Below, one piece after another: positions 41,542 through 51,491 of a stretch of 64,000 nucleotides of DNA; positions within the stretch are counted from its first letter, which is position 1, and the number at the start of each line of letters is the position of its first letter. The DNA lies in contig NZ_CABJCG010000025.1 of NCBI RefSeq assembly GCF_902364025.1, positions 1 through 64,000 of the forward strand, written 5' to 3'. The notes beneath the pieces are model-generated. The model did no database searches and was not told the DNA's origin. It was given only the letters and a program-made list of their open reading frames with translations. Made by a program: the position numbers and the translations under genes. The stretch comes from Enterocloster lavalensis. GTDB taxonomy: Bacteria > Bacillota > Clostridia > Lachnospirales > Lachnospiraceae.

Positions 41542-42411
41542 TCACCGGTACAGTCGCGAGAGCATCTGCTGGGCCTGCCCGGCCACGCCCAGGGTATTCC
41601 CCTCCCTGGCGATCTCCTCCAAAAGTCTGGCCGCGCGGTCGTACTCTTCCTCCTTGAACTCGATCTGAGCCAGGCGGAACATCATCTGCAGCCGCTGGGC
41701 CTTGTTGTGGCTCATGCGGATTTTTTCCTCCAGCAGGGCGGTCAGCTCCTCCCGGTATTTCTGCTTTTTCTCCGGTTCCCGGGTGTAGTCGTAGAAATCT
41801 TCCAGCTCGGTCATCCGCTGCATATCGTGCATCCACTTGAAATTCTGTCTGGCGTCGCGGTAGCCTGCGGCGGCGAATTTCCCAAGGGCTCCGTACTCCT
41901 TGTCGATCTCCATGCTGTCCTTTTTCATAAAATGATAGTCGCACAGCAGCACGGTTCTGCGGTAATCCCAGGCCCGGGAGTGAAGCTCCAGCTCCTTCAT
42001 GGCCTGGCGGGCCTCGTCCTCACGGCCTTCCAGCATCATGCAGTTGAGCACCGCGGCCACGGTCTCCACGTTGCGGTTGACAAACAGCCCTAAAAGGGGG
42101 CCGCGGTCCGCCTCTCGCATCACCCCCAGCGCCAGGCTGGGATCGCACTGATCGCAGACCAGGCTGACGATCAACCGGTTGTAGCCGCGGACCAGCAGGT
42201 ACATGCCAAAGGCAAATACCGCCGCGATACCCGCCATAGCCAGAAAACGCCACGGTCTCCAAAGATAATAGATCGACAGCAAACAGGCCAGGATACACAG
42301 AATCAACAGCGTCCACGCCTTGGCCTGCCATCTCCTGACAATCTGCCTGCCCTGGTTTCTGCTGTGCTGTGAAGCCGCCTGATCCAAAAGCCCTCTCAGT
42401 CTCTTTTCCAT
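41542..42411 (-). CDS. membrane-anchored helical-repeat protein, function unknown
   Basis: 289 residues. Two adjacent membrane helices near the N-terminus (about 30-50 and 55-72: LLILCILACLLSIYYLW, FLAMAGIAAVFAFGMYLLV), then a ~200-residue cytoplasmic helical domain that looks TPR-like (LNCMMLEGREDEARQAMKEL, MFRLAQIEFKEEEYDRAARLLEEI). It lies just downstream of addA in the same direction (37-base gap), so may be in the addBA transcript. No enzyme motif is seen; a scaffold role is the only hint. Confidence 0.65.
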   Translation of the reverse strand: MEKRLRGLLDQAASQHSRNQGRQIVRRWQAKAWTLLILCILACLLSIYYLWRPWRFLAMAGIAAVFAFGMYLLVRGYNRLIVSLVCDQCDPSLALGVMREADRGPLLGLFVNRNVETVAAVLNCMMLEGREDEARQAMKELELHSRAWDYRRTVLLCDYHFMKKDSMEIDKEYGALGKFAAAGYRDARQNFKWMHDMQRMTELEDFYDYTREPEKKQKYREELTALLEEKIRMSHNKAQRLQMMFRLAQIEFKEEEYDRAARLLEEIAREGNTLGVAGQAQQMLSRLYR

Positions 42412-42448
42412 AGCCCTCGCCCTTTCTGCTTTAAAATGATATTACATA

Positions 42449-45400
42449 CTATAATAAGACACTTTCCTGTAATGTCAATGAGTAAATTATGTTCTCCTTG
42501 ACTTTTTTTCCCGTCAGCTGCTCCAAAGCCCTCTGATAATAGGCCACCTGCTGCCGGTAGCGCTCCGCCAAACGTTCCCGTCCGGCGCGCCCTCCGGGCA
42601 CCCGGTCCGTCTTGTAATCGATCAACACCAGGCCGTCCTCTTCCTCCATGTAGGCGTCGATCACGCCCTGAACCAGCACCAGCTCCCGGGAATCGCCGCG
42701 GCCCATCTCCCGGGCCGGGATTCCGATGATGAACTGCTGCTCCCGGTGAAGCCTTCCGCCCCGCTGCGCCTCGGCCATGCGCTGCCCCAGCGGACTGTTC
42801 AACATGGTAAAAATAACCATTTCATCCAGCGCGTCATAGGCTTCCTGCTCCAGGTATCCGGTTTCCAGAAGGGATTTCAAGGCCGCGCGGACGTCCTCCC
42901 GGCTGTGCAGCTTCCCAAAATCCAGGCATTCCAGCGCCCGGTGATAGGCCGTTCCGCGGGCCGCGCCGGCGGCTCCGGCCCGTTCCAGACCGACCGCTCT
43001 CCCGCCGACGGTTCCGGCCCGTTCCAGACCAACCTCTCTCCCGTCGACAGTTCCGGCCCGTTCCAGACCAGCCTCTCCCCCACCGGCGGCTCCGGCCCGT
43101 TCCGAGCCAACCTCTCTCCCACCGGCGGCTCCGGTCCGTTCCGAGCCAACCGCTCTCCCACCAGCGGTTCCGGATCGTTCCGAGCCAACCTCTCCCACGC
43201 CGTCAGTCCAGACATCTCCCAAAATGCGCGCTTCCCCTTCGATTCCCAGAAGCCTTCCTCTGCCGATCTCCTCCTCGTCCTGCCCCACCTGTCCCTGCTT
43301 TTTCAGCTCCGACACGGACAGCATGGCGTAGAGGCCGGTGTCTCCCCCGTAGGGATACCGGTAGTTCAGCGCATCCGCCAACTGCCCCGCCGCCTCCGGG
43401 TCATAGACCGTATCCGTGTCCAGGGTCAGCAACTCCTCACGGGAGACCTGGCGCGAAGCCTGGCGGCGGATTTCCATGCCCACCAGCCCGGTCAGGGGAA
43501 TCTGGCGCTTCTGGATCGTGCCGTCGCAGGCGCTCATCAGCAGCCAGTCCAGGAACGAACCGGCGGCCGACAAAATGGTGTATGGGATCGCCCCGTCCGC
43601 CAGCGGCACCTGGGCCCATTTTTCCAGCTTTGACCCCAGAGAGCGGTCCGTGGCCGTCATGATCAGCTTTTCCTTGGCCCGGGTCATGGCCACATAGAGT
43701 ACCCGCAGCTCCTCGCCCATGGATTCCAGCTCCATGCGCCGCTTCAGAGCCTGCTTTTTCAGCGTGGGCATTTTCAGGCGCTGTTTTAAATCCAGATAAT
43801 CCGCAGCCAGCCCAAGGTCCGCGTCCAGCAGGACGGCCCCGTAGGCGTCCTGTTTATTAAAACGCTTTCCCATTCCGGCCAGAAACACCACCGGGAACTC
43901 CAGGCCCTTGCTCTTGTGGATGCTCATGATGCGCACCGTGTCCGCCTGCTCGCCGGCGACATTTGCCTCTCCGAAATCCGTGTCGTATTTCTTCAGCTTC
44001 TCGATGTAGCGGATAAAATGGAACAGGCCCTTGTAGCTGGTGGCCTCGTAGGCGATGGCCTTCTCCACCAGCATGTCCAGATTGGCCCTTCTGGTCTCCC
44101 CGGCCGGCATGGCGGACACGTAATCGTAGTAACCGCTGGCCTCAAAGGCCCGGTACAAAAGCTGGTGGACCGGCAGATAGCGGGCGTCCCGGCGCAGGCC
44201 CTCCAGAAGCGTTTCCAGACATGCCAGCTTCTCCCCGATAGACCGCACGGCCTCCTCAGGCGCGTCCACGCCTTCCCCGCCATTTTCCTTCCAGTGCATA
44301 AAGGCACCGTACACGCCCCGGTCCTGGCCCTTTTCGGGCGCGCGCTTGTAGGCCGCCACGAGCCATGCCATCTCCTCGTCCGTCATGGAAACCATGGGGG
44401 ACCTCATCACCGCGGCCAGAGGAATGTCCTGCATCGGGTTGTCTACCACGGCCAGAAGGCTTAGGACCGTCTCCACCTCCACGGTATTGAAATACCCGGT
44501 TTTCGTCTGCGCGTAGGCGGGAATCCCCTCGTTCATCAGCACGTTGACAAAGACCTCGGACCAGCCGCTCAGGCTCCTCAACAGGATCACCATATCCCCA
44601 AGGCGGACCGGCCGGTATTCCTCCGCGCCCTTATCCCAGACCATCAGGCCGTTTTCCGGGTCCATCAGCTCCCGGATGCGGATGGCGGCCATGCGGGCCT
44701 CCAGCTCCTTGGCCGTGTAGTCCATCGCCTCCTCGTCCAGCTGCTTCAGGGCGTCCGCCCCTGTATCCACCAAAAGCAGTTCCGTGGGCGTGCCGGTCCG
44801 CTCGCCCGGCGCGAACTGTGCCCCTGGGTGCAGGGCCGTCTCCTCCGTATAGCGGATTCCCCCCAGCGCCCTGGTCATGATCTTGTAAAATACATCGTTC
44901 ACGCTGTCCAACACCGTGGCCCGGCTGCGGAAGTTCTGGTGCAGTTCGATTTTCTGGTGCAGGCTCTCGGAGACGGAATACCGCTCGTACTTGTCCATAA
45001 ACAGCTCCGGGCGCGCCAGACGGAACCGGTAAATGCTCTGCTTCACATCCCCCACCATAAATACGTTGGGTTTCCCCCAGCGCTCCCGGGAAATGCTGGT
45101 GATCAGCGTTTCCTGCACATTGTTGCTGTCCTGGTACTCGTCCACCAGAATCTCCTCGAACTGGCGCGCCAGCTCGTCCGCCACCGCGGTTGGGCGGCGC
45201 TTAACCGGCCGGAAAGGCACGCGCCGGGAGGGCTCGGCGGCCGGTTCTTTGGTGTTCACCGCTTCCTCCCCCGGCACCGGCTCCATCAGCACTTCCAATG
45301 CCAAATGTTCCAGATCATTGAAATCCAGCACGTTCCGGTCCCGCTTCTTCTCCCGGTAGCAGCGGTCGAAGTCCTCAGTCAGGTCCAGCAGCGTGGAAAT

Positions 45401-46411
45401 AACCCCGGCGGTTCCCCTTACCGCCTCCACCATCTCCTCCGGGCTCTGGACGCCGTAGTTCTCCTGGCATTTGGCAACCGCCTTCTTGGCCCGGTCCCGG
45501 CAGGCGGACACATAGGCCTTTTTCTCCTGGTCCACCTCCTTGCTGCGGATCGCAGCCAGGCGGCCAAAGGAAATATTTCCCAATTCTTCGTACAGTCCCC
45601 GGTAGTTCCCCTTCCCGGCGGCCTCCCGCACCGCCCGAATCTGCCGCCTGTCGTTCACCAGCATGGGCTCGTAAGCCAGAGGGCCGTTCTCCTCCCGGCA
45701 AATGTCGATGGCCTCACCCAGCTGGATTTCCAGCTCCTCCATCTGCAGCTGCACATCCCGAAGGATAAACTGCATCCAAGGGCTCTGCTCGATCTGCTCC
45801 AACGTCTCCTCCCGCAGCTCCTCCCTGCATGCGGCCACCCACTCCATGGGCCATGGGTGGCTCTGGGAGAACTGCCAGGCCTGCAGAATCACATCTTCGA
45901 TCCCGGCGTCGGACTTGCCGCGGCCGAATTGCTCCACAAAGGCCGCAAAATCCTCGCCGCCCTCCTGGTAATGCCGCTCCAGCATTTCCTTCATCACGTC
46001 CGCCCGCATCAGGGCCAGCTCCCCCTCGTCGCCGATACGGAAAGCCGGATCGATCTCCAGACTGCTGTAATGGTTGCGGATCAGATTCAGACAAAAGCTG
46101 TCGATGGTGGTAATCTGCGCCTGTGGAATCAGCGCCCCCTGCAGCCACAGATGCTCGTCGTCCGGGCAGACGGTCAACAGCTTGTCCACCGCCGCGCCGA
46201 CCCGCTCCCGCATCTCCGCAGCCGCCGCGTTGGTAAAGGTCATCACCAGCAGCTGGTCGATGTTGAGGGGATGCTCGCCCTCACTGATCATGCGGATGAT
46301 CCGTTCCACCAGCACCGCCGTCTTGCCGGAGCCCGCCGCCGCGGATACCAGCAGATTCCGGTTGCGGCTGTCGATCACCTGCTGCTGTTTCTCAGTCCAT
46401 TTCACTGCCAT
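42449..46411 (-). CDS. addA: ATP-dependent helicase/nuclease subunit A
   Basis: 1320 residues, UvrD-like helicase plus RecB-type nuclease of the AddAB complex that resects double-strand breaks. Walker A SAAAGSGKTAVLVERII (about 23-39), helicase motif II LVDEYQDSNN (about 420), motif VMSIHKSKGLEFPVVFLAG (about 825-845), and the C-terminal nuclease motif LVLIDYKTDRVPGG (about 1275). Between helicase and nuclease parts (about residues 1070-1150) there is an extra low-complexity insertion of 13-residue repeats. It follows addB by 51 bases. Confidence 0.92.
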   Translation of the reverse strand: MAVKWTEKQQQVIDSRNRNLLVSAAAGSGKTAVLVERIIRMISEGEHPLNIDQLLVMTFTNAAAAEMRERVGAAVDKLLTVCPDDEHLWLQGALIPQAQITTIDSFCLNLIRNHYSSLEIDPAFRIGDEGELALMRADVMKEMLERHYQEGGEDFAAFVEQFGRGKSDAGIEDVILQAWQFSQSHPWPMEWVAACREELREETLEQIEQSPWMQFILRDVQLQMEELEIQLGEAIDICREENGPLAYEPMLVNDRRQIRAVREAAGKGNYRGLYEELGNISFGRLAAIRSKEVDQEKKAYVSACRDRAKKAVAKCQENYGVQSPEEMVEAVRGTAGVISTLLDLTEDFDRCYREKKRDRNVLDFNDLEHLALEVLMEPVPGEEAVNTKEPAAEPSRRVPFRPVKRRPTAVADELARQFEEILVDEYQDSNNVQETLITSISRERWGKPNVFMVGDVKQSIYRFRLARPELFMDKYERYSVSESLHQKIELHQNFRSRATVLDSVNDVFYKIMTRALGGIRYTEETALHPGAQFAPGERTGTPTELLLVDTGADALKQLDEEAMDYTAKELEARMAAIRIRELMDPENGLMVWDKGAEEYRPVRLGDMVILLRSLSGWSEVFVNVLMNEGIPAYAQTKTGYFNTVEVETVLSLLAVVDNPMQDIPLAAVMRSPMVSMTDEEMAWLVAAYKRAPEKGQDRGVYGAFMHWKENGGEGVDAPEEAVRSIGEKLACLETLLEGLRRDARYLPVHQLLYRAFEASGYYDYVSAMPAGETRRANLDMLVEKAIAYEATSYKGLFHFIRYIEKLKKYDTDFGEANVAGEQADTVRIMSIHKSKGLEFPVVFLAGMGKRFNKQDAYGAVLLDADLGLAADYLDLKQRLKMPTLKKQALKRRMELESMGEELRVLYVAMTRAKEKLIMTATDRSLGSKLEKWAQVPLADGAIPYTILSAAGSFLDWLLMSACDGTIQKRQIPLTGLVGMEIRRQASRQVSREELLTLDTDTVYDPEAAGQLADALNYRYPYGGDTGLYAMLSVSELKKQGQVGQDEEEIGRGRLLGIEGEARILGDVWTDGVGEVGSERSGTAGGRAVGSERTGAAGGREVGSERAGAAGGGEAGLERAGTVDGREVGLERAGTVGGRAVGLERAGAAGAARGTAYHRALECLDFGKLHSREDVRAALKSLLETGYLEQEAYDALDEMVIFTMLNSPLGQRMAEAQRGGRLHREQQFIIGIPAREMGRGDSRELVLVQGVIDAYMEEEDGLVLIDYKTDRVPGGRAGRERLAERYRQQVAYYQRALEQLTGKKVKENIIYSLTLQESVLL
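42957..43205 (-). repeat. 39-bp minisatellite inside addA
   Basis: About six in-frame units of 13 codons with consensus G-S/L-E-R-A-G-x-x-G-G-R-x-V (for example GSERTGAAGGREV, GLERAGTVGGRAV). The units are near-identical in DNA, and 39 is a multiple of three, so copy-number change keeps the frame. Confidence 0.85.
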
Positions 46412-46462
46412 TTATCTAGGTTCCTTTCTGTCTGAATCTGCGGGATACCGCTCTGCTTTTCT

Positions 46463-49400
46463 CTACTCCCCATCTGTCTCCGCCCGATCTTCCGTTCCCA
46501 ATTCCTCCCAGATCTCCTCCGGCTTCAACGCCTTCAGTTTCCGGTAGCCGTATCCCGCGGTCTTGGTGTCAAAACCGCAGACCGCGTGGTAGGGACAGTA
46601 GTCGCAGGCGGTGCGGGCGCTATTCTTATAGGGCTTTAAGGAGGTGTCGCCCTCCAGAATATCCCGGCCCGCGGTGCGCAGCTTCTGATTTACATAAGAC
46701 TTCAACTGTTCAAAACGTTTTCCGCTGGCAACGGAGGACCGGCTCTCCTGGATCAGCCCAGCTTTCAGGGCCACCGGGATCACATCGGACTGGGTCTCAA
46801 TTTCCCGGTCCAGGTGGCGGATCACCTCCAGCTCCCGGTTTACCAGGCCGTTCATGCGCAGCTGGCGCAGAATCTGCTGCTCAATCTCCTCCGGCGTCAT
46901 GGCTGCCTTCTTCTCCACCAGGGGGTCCTGAATGTTGTAGTAGAAGATTCCCGCGGGCACCACCTCCTTGCCCGGATTCTTCCGCTCCTCCATCTCCAGA
47001 GCCGCATCCAGGTACACCACCAGCTGAAGCTGCAGCCCGTAGTACAGAGCCGCCAGATCAAAGCTGGTGCCGCCTGACTTGTAATCGATGATCTTCACAT
47101 AGAGCGTTCCGCCGTCCTCGCAAATATCCATCCGGTCGATGCGGCCTCTGAGCTGCAACTCCTCATCCGGCGACAGGGCGATGCGCATTGCCTTTAAATT
47201 ATCCACCGCTGAGAAGGACACCTCAAATCCCGCAGGCTCAAAATCTCCCCGCTTCACCTGCTCGGCCAGAGCCCAGATGGTGCGGTCCGTCATCCGCTCC
47301 ACCCGCCCGGCCAGGTAAGCGTATCGGGCGCTGCTCATCATGATGGTATTGCCGTAATCCGCCACCACCTGGGACACGCTCTCTTTCACCAACCCCTGGC
47401 GTCCCTCCTCGGTCAGGTTGCGCCAGTCCCGCCCCTGGGCTTTCATCACCTGGAAACACCGGTCAATGGACTGGTGGAACAGGTTTCCCATGTCCACCGC
47501 CTCCAGTTCGTACTCCCGGCGCTCCATCAGCTCCAGCCCGTACCGCAGAAAATGGGCGTAAGCGCAGGAGGCGTACTGTTCCAGCCGGGTAACACTGCCC
47601 TGTAAAATTTTCCCATACAGCGCCCGCGCCGCCGCCCGGCCGATTCCACGCTCCTCATAGGAGTAAAATGCCGCCTGTACCAGCATTTTCACCTCTTCCC
47701 GGTAATCCTCCTGCCCAAAGAACCACCGGTACAGCTCCAGAAATTTCCGCTCCCACTGCGAATCCTGCTCCGCGCCGTCCGCAGCGTCCGGCTCCTTTAA
47801 ATCCCGGTAGGTCTTTAATCCCTGAATCAGCGTCTCCTTGCCGTCCCTGGGCGTCTGCACCGGCCATTTCACGGTGGAACCGTCCTCCGCCGTCAGGCCG
47901 GGAAACAGCTTGTAAACCTCGCCCAAAAGCACGGAGGGCCTCAGGCTCTTACCGTCCGAGCTGCGCCCCGCGTAGGTGATCACCAGACGCCGGGAGGGCT
48001 TGGAGAGCATGAGATACAGGTAAAATTTCTGCATACAGCCGTCCTCCCGGGCCGTGGGAGCCAGCTCCAGGCGGTGCGCCTTGAAAAATTCCCGGTCCCG
48101 GTCGCCCAACAGGCTGCCGCCGTTCTTACGCTGGGGCACCACGCCGTCGTTGACGCCCACAAAGAACAGCACCTGCACGCCGTCCAGACGGGTGCGGGTG
48201 ATATCGCCCACCATCACCTGGTCGATGGTGGCCGGGATCACGCCCACCTGAATCTCCCCAAAGCCGGCATCCAGAATCTGGGCATAGCTCTTGCGCTCCG
48301 CCTTCTCATCGCCCAATAGACCGGTGAGACGCTCAAAGAGTTCCTCCACCCTGTCATACACCTGGCCGTACTCCCTGGCCAGATTCTCATCCCCCCGGAG
48401 GCCCCGGGCGGCAAAATACGCCTGGTACTCCTCCAGCTTTTCCTTAAGCTCCATGGATTCCAGATAGGTCCGCAGGGCCTGGGTCACGGAAGCCACCGTG
48501 GCGTCCTTTGACATGGCCTCCCGCAGGGGGCGCAGGGGCGCAAGAATCCATTGGCGGAAATCGTTCAGCTCCTGCAGATTCAAATTTTCCGCGCCCTTAA
48601 ACTGCGCCTCCCACTGGCTGTCCCAGCGCTTCCAGCCATTGATCCCCAGCGCCCGGACATAGTTTTCCAGCCGGTCCGTCATAACCGCGGCTTCCTCCCG
48701 GCTGTAACGCCGGCCGGCGCCTCCCCCGGTTCCCTCCAATAAAACGTCCGCCAGCTCGCCGTCGCTGGCTTCCTCCCAGTCGATGGCCTCATCGCCGGTA
48801 TCCGTACACGCCGCCCCGGTGGCCTCCCCGCCGGAATTCGGACGCGCCACTCCGACGGCCTCTTCTCCGGTATCCGTACACGCCGTTCCAACAGCTTCTC
48901 CGCCGTAATCCGCTCCCGCCGCACCGGTGGCCTCCCCGCCGATATCCGCACGCGCTGCTCCAACAGCTTCCCCGCCGGAATCCGCTCCCGCCGCTCCGGT
49001 GGCCTCCCCGCCGGATTCCGCTCCTGCCGCCCCAACAGTCTCCCCGCCGGATTCCGCACCTACCTCCCCAACAGCCCCCCTGTCATACACCAACCCCGTC
49101 TTCAGATACCGGAACACATTCTCATACGAGAAGTCCCGCACCGCCTCCAGCACCGCGCGGATCAGCTCCACCATGGGGTTTTCCAGGATGCTCTTCTTGT
49201 CGTCCATGAAAAACGGAATTCCCGCCTGGTCAAACTGGCGGGTGATCTCCCGCCCGTAGGCCGCCAGGTCGCCGGTCACCACCGCCATATCCCGGTAGCG
49301 CAGCCCCTGCTCCCGCACCAGGCTTTCGATGCGGCTCTTCACATAGCGCACTTCCTCCTCCGGCGTCTGGCCGCAGAAGAGCTTCACCTGATCCTGTTCT

Positions 49401-50311
49401 CCCTTCCAGGCCCTCCCGTTGTACCGGTACAGGTTCTGCTCCAGGAAGTCCAGGGCCGGGCTCTGGGCAAAACGCCAGGCAGGCCGCCGGTCCAGAATCA
49501 CATCCTCCTTAAGCTCCACCCCTCCGGCCTTCGCCATGGCCGCCAGACGGCAGACTGTGTGCTTACTCATATAAAACAGGTTCTGAATCCCGCTCTCCCG
49601 GTAGGGGTCCGCCCGGTAATCCACCGTCACCGCGCAGACCACGTCCAGGGCGTGGGTGATAAACAACTCCACAATCCGGTACTGAACCGGCGTAAAGCCC
49701 GTGTACCCGTCCAGGAAAATCACGCTGTTTTTCAGCATCTCCGAGCGCGGCAGTTCCCGGCACAAAATATCCAGAATCTCCTCCGCCGTGATATAGTGAT
49801 CCGCAATATAATCCTTGAATTCCTGAAAGATCAGCCCCAGATCCCCCAGCTTCTGTTTCAACAGCGGGTTCTCCGTCTCCCCCTGCAGCTGCTCCAGATC
49901 CTGAGGCGTAATTCCGTACTGGCAGAGCTCGGAAATCTGGGATTTCAGCTGGTTGATGAAACCCGCCTGCCCCAGATGGCTGCCGTAGAGGCCAAGACCG
50001 CTCTTTTTCCGGCCGGAAACCCGGCGCAGGACCATGGATTTTCCCATATCGTCCAGCACCACCGGCATTTTCACCGCCAGCTCGTCGAACACCCGGTAGG
50101 CCAGGCGCTTGAAGCTCAGGACGTCGATGTTCATGATGCCGTGCCTTGGGTGCAGGCGGATGATCTCCTTCTGGGCCTGCATGGTAAACTGCTCCGGCAC
50201 CACCACCAGAAAACGCCGGTCCGGCTGTTCCAGGGACAGCCGGATGGCCTGCTCATACAGATAGCGGGTTTTTCCGGAACCGGAACCGCCGAAAACAAAT
50301 TGTAACGCCAC
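46463..50311 (-). CDS. addB: ATP-dependent nuclease subunit B
   Basis: Start GTG at 50311 with AGGAGG seven bases upstream, giving VALQFVFGGSGSGKTRYLYEQ; a TTG further upstream would place the ribosome site inside the gene. 1282 residues. Walker A GGSGSGKT (about 8-15), inactivated helicase fold, nuclease motif RIDRMD...VKIIDYKSGG (about 1045-1070), and the four-cysteine Fe-S site: CAYAHFLRYGL plus CDYCPYHAVC near the C-terminus. Carries a 12-residue repeat insertion at about 413-513. Divergent from a small membrane protein gene. Confidence 0.92.
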   Translation of the reverse strand: MALQFVFGGSGSGKTRYLYEQAIRLSLEQPDRRFLVVVPEQFTMQAQKEIIRLHPRHGIMNIDVLSFKRLAYRVFDELAVKMPVVLDDMGKSMVLRRVSGRKKSGLGLYGSHLGQAGFINQLKSQISELCQYGITPQDLEQLQGETENPLLKQKLGDLGLIFQEFKDYIADHYITAEEILDILCRELPRSEMLKNSVIFLDGYTGFTPVQYRIVELFITHALDVVCAVTVDYRADPYRESGIQNLFYMSKHTVCRLAAMAKAGGVELKEDVILDRRPAWRFAQSPALDFLEQNLYRYNGRAWKGEQDQVKLFCGQTPEEEVRYVKSRIESLVREQGLRYRDMAVVTGDLAAYGREITRQFDQAGIPFFMDDKKSILENPMVELIRAVLEAVRDFSYENVFRYLKTGLVYDRGAVGEVGAESGGETVGAAGAESGGEATGAAGADSGGEAVGAARADIGGEATGAAGADYGGEAVGTACTDTGEEAVGVARPNSGGEATGAACTDTGDEAIDWEEASDGELADVLLEGTGGGAGRRYSREEAAVMTDRLENYVRALGINGWKRWDSQWEAQFKGAENLNLQELNDFRQWILAPLRPLREAMSKDATVASVTQALRTYLESMELKEKLEEYQAYFAARGLRGDENLAREYGQVYDRVEELFERLTGLLGDEKAERKSYAQILDAGFGEIQVGVIPATIDQVMVGDITRTRLDGVQVLFFVGVNDGVVPQRKNGGSLLGDRDREFFKAHRLELAPTAREDGCMQKFYLYLMLSKPSRRLVITYAGRSSDGKSLRPSVLLGEVYKLFPGLTAEDGSTVKWPVQTPRDGKETLIQGLKTYRDLKEPDAADGAEQDSQWERKFLELYRWFFGQEDYREEVKMLVQAAFYSYEERGIGRAAARALYGKILQGSVTRLEQYASCAYAHFLRYGLELMERREYELEAVDMGNLFHQSIDRCFQVMKAQGRDWRNLTEEGRQGLVKESVSQVVADYGNTIMMSSARYAYLAGRVERMTDRTIWALAEQVKRGDFEPAGFEVSFSAVDNLKAMRIALSPDEELQLRGRIDRMDICEDGGTLYVKIIDYKSGGTSFDLAALYYGLQLQLVVYLDAALEMEERKNPGKEVVPAGIFYYNIQDPLVEKKAAMTPEEIEQQILRQLRMNGLVNRELEVIRHLDREIETQSDVIPVALKAGLIQESRSSVASGKRFEQLKSYVNQKLRTAGRDILEGDTSLKPYKNSARTACDYCPYHAVCGFDTKTAGYGYRKLKALKPEEIWEELGTEDRAETDGE
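48770..49075 (-). repeat. 36-bp minisatellite inside addB
   Basis: About eight in-frame 12-codon units of the type GAAGADSGGEAV / GAACTDTGDEAI, placed between the N-terminal helicase-like fold and the following domain. Unit length differs from the 39 bp in addA and the sequence is different, so the two arose separately. Confidence 0.85.
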
Positions 50312-50416
50312 GTTTTTTCCTCCTGTCGCTTCCAATCGAATGTATTGCTGCGATGCCGCTCATATTTCTTCCCCTCCGCTCATAAGCTATAACAAATTGT
50401 ACCGGAGGTTTTATCT

Positions 50417-50848
50417 ATGAGCTCCAAAACCAAAATCGTCGTGCTGCGCATGAAAGAGATTATCTACACCGGGATCTTCGTGGGCCTGGCTATTCTGCTC
50501 GTCACCCTGTGCCTCATTATGTTCCGTCCCAAAAAAGATACAGCCGGCAGTGAAGCGGCCAGCTATATCCCCGGCGTCTACAGCGCCTCCCTGAATCTGG
50601 GAAACCAGGACGTAAACGTGCAGGTGGCCGTGGATGCCAACCGGATCAGCTCCGTTTCCCTGGTGCCCTTAAGCGAAGCAGTCACCACCATGTACCCGCT
50701 GATGCAGCCCACGCTCGACGAGCTGGCGGACCAGATCGTGAGCACCCAGTCCCTGGAAAACCTTACATACTCCAGCCAGTCCCGCTACACCTCGGCCGCG
50801 CTGTTAAAAGCCATCCAGACCGCTCTGGATAAGGCGAAGATCCAGTAA
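50417..50848 (+). CDS. membrane-anchored FMN-binding-like domain protein
   Basis: 143 residues: one membrane helix (about 14-36, IIYTGIFVGLAILLVTLCLIMF) followed by an extracellular domain. YIPGVYSASLNLGNQDVNVQVAVDANRISSVSLVPL resembles the beta-rich start of FMN-binding (RnfG/NqrC-like) domains, but the flavin-attachment threonine motif is not evident. GGAGG lies eight bases before the ATG. Divergent from addB, sharing an ~100-base promoter region. Function unknown. Confidence 0.6.
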   Translation: MSSKTKIVVLRMKEIIYTGIFVGLAILLVTLCLIMFRPKKDTAGSEAASYIPGVYSASLNLGNQDVNVQVAVDANRISSVSLVPLSEAVTTMYPLMQPTLDELADQIVSTQSLENLTYSSQSRYTSAALLKAIQTALDKAKIQ

Positions 50849-50994
50849 CTGCGGTTTTTTAAACCGCGGCGTTTTGTGACACTGCGTTTCTCATATTCAT
50901 GCAAAGGCTGCTGCCAATGCCCTTTTCCGGTCAAACGCCGTCCGATTACCGGCGCTCCTCCCGCAGCGTGCACTGCCCAGCAGCCCTCTCCTGA

Positions 50995-51312
50995 TCATTT
51001 CTTCTTTTTCCCGCTCCCCGGCTCCTTCCGGAAACGCTTGCTCTTAAACACATACACATGGGCCACCAGCGTCAAACCGAACACCGCCATACAGACCCAT
51101 TCCAACGGCTCGGACAAGATGTGGGAAGCCATGGCAAAACTCAGCAGCGCGTCGGCCAGGAACAGCCATTTCTCAACCGCGTACACTTTATCCACATCAT
51201 AGTCGCTTTTATCAACGTTTGTCCCCACAAAAATCATAAAATCCTTGCCCATGAACAAATCGATGCCCTCCGCAATACACAGGCCCCCCATAAACCAAAA
51301 AATCAGATCCAT
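50995..51312 (-). CDS. small membrane protein, function unknown
   Basis: 105 residues with about three hydrophobic segments (LIFWFMGGLCIAEGIDLFM, WLFLADALLSFAMASHIL, WVCMAVFGLTLVAHVYVF) and a very basic tail (SKRFRKEPGSGKKKK), so the C-terminus should face the cytoplasm. AAGGAGG precedes the ATG. No family recognised and no operon partner. Confidence 0.6.
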   Translation of the reverse strand: MDLIFWFMGGLCIAEGIDLFMGKDFMIFVGTNVDKSDYDVDKVYAVEKWLFLADALLSFAMASHILSEPLEWVCMAVFGLTLVAHVYVFKSKRFRKEPGSGKKKK

Positions 51313-51427
51313 AAATCCTCCTTCGCATGTCCGTTTCCGCCGTTAAATGCTTTATATTATATCATATCCCACTTCAAATCACAAGCCGCGAATCCCGCTC
51401 CATCCCTTGCCCCCCGGCGGACAAAAA

Positions 51428-51459
51428 GCCGGCGCAGAGCTGTCTCCAGCTGCGCCGGC
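51428..51459 (-). terminator. terminator of nrdD (first copy)
   Basis: GCCGGCGC (51428-51435) pairs with GCGCCGGC (51452-51459), inner AGCTG/CAGCT; minus-strand T5 follows. About 33 bases after the nrdD stop. Confidence 0.85.
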
Positions 51460-51491
51460 CGTTCATTTCCCAATATTAAACGGATCGTTTA

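Noticed and set aside
42877..43215. Repeat arrays in addA and addB as a possible CRISPR
   Set aside because: Units are contiguous, in frame with the surrounding protein and have no unique spacers.
44828..46435. 535-codon plus-strand frame opposite addA
   Set aside because: His/Leu/Pro-rich antisense shadow typical of high-GC genes; addA motifs on the other strand are decisive.
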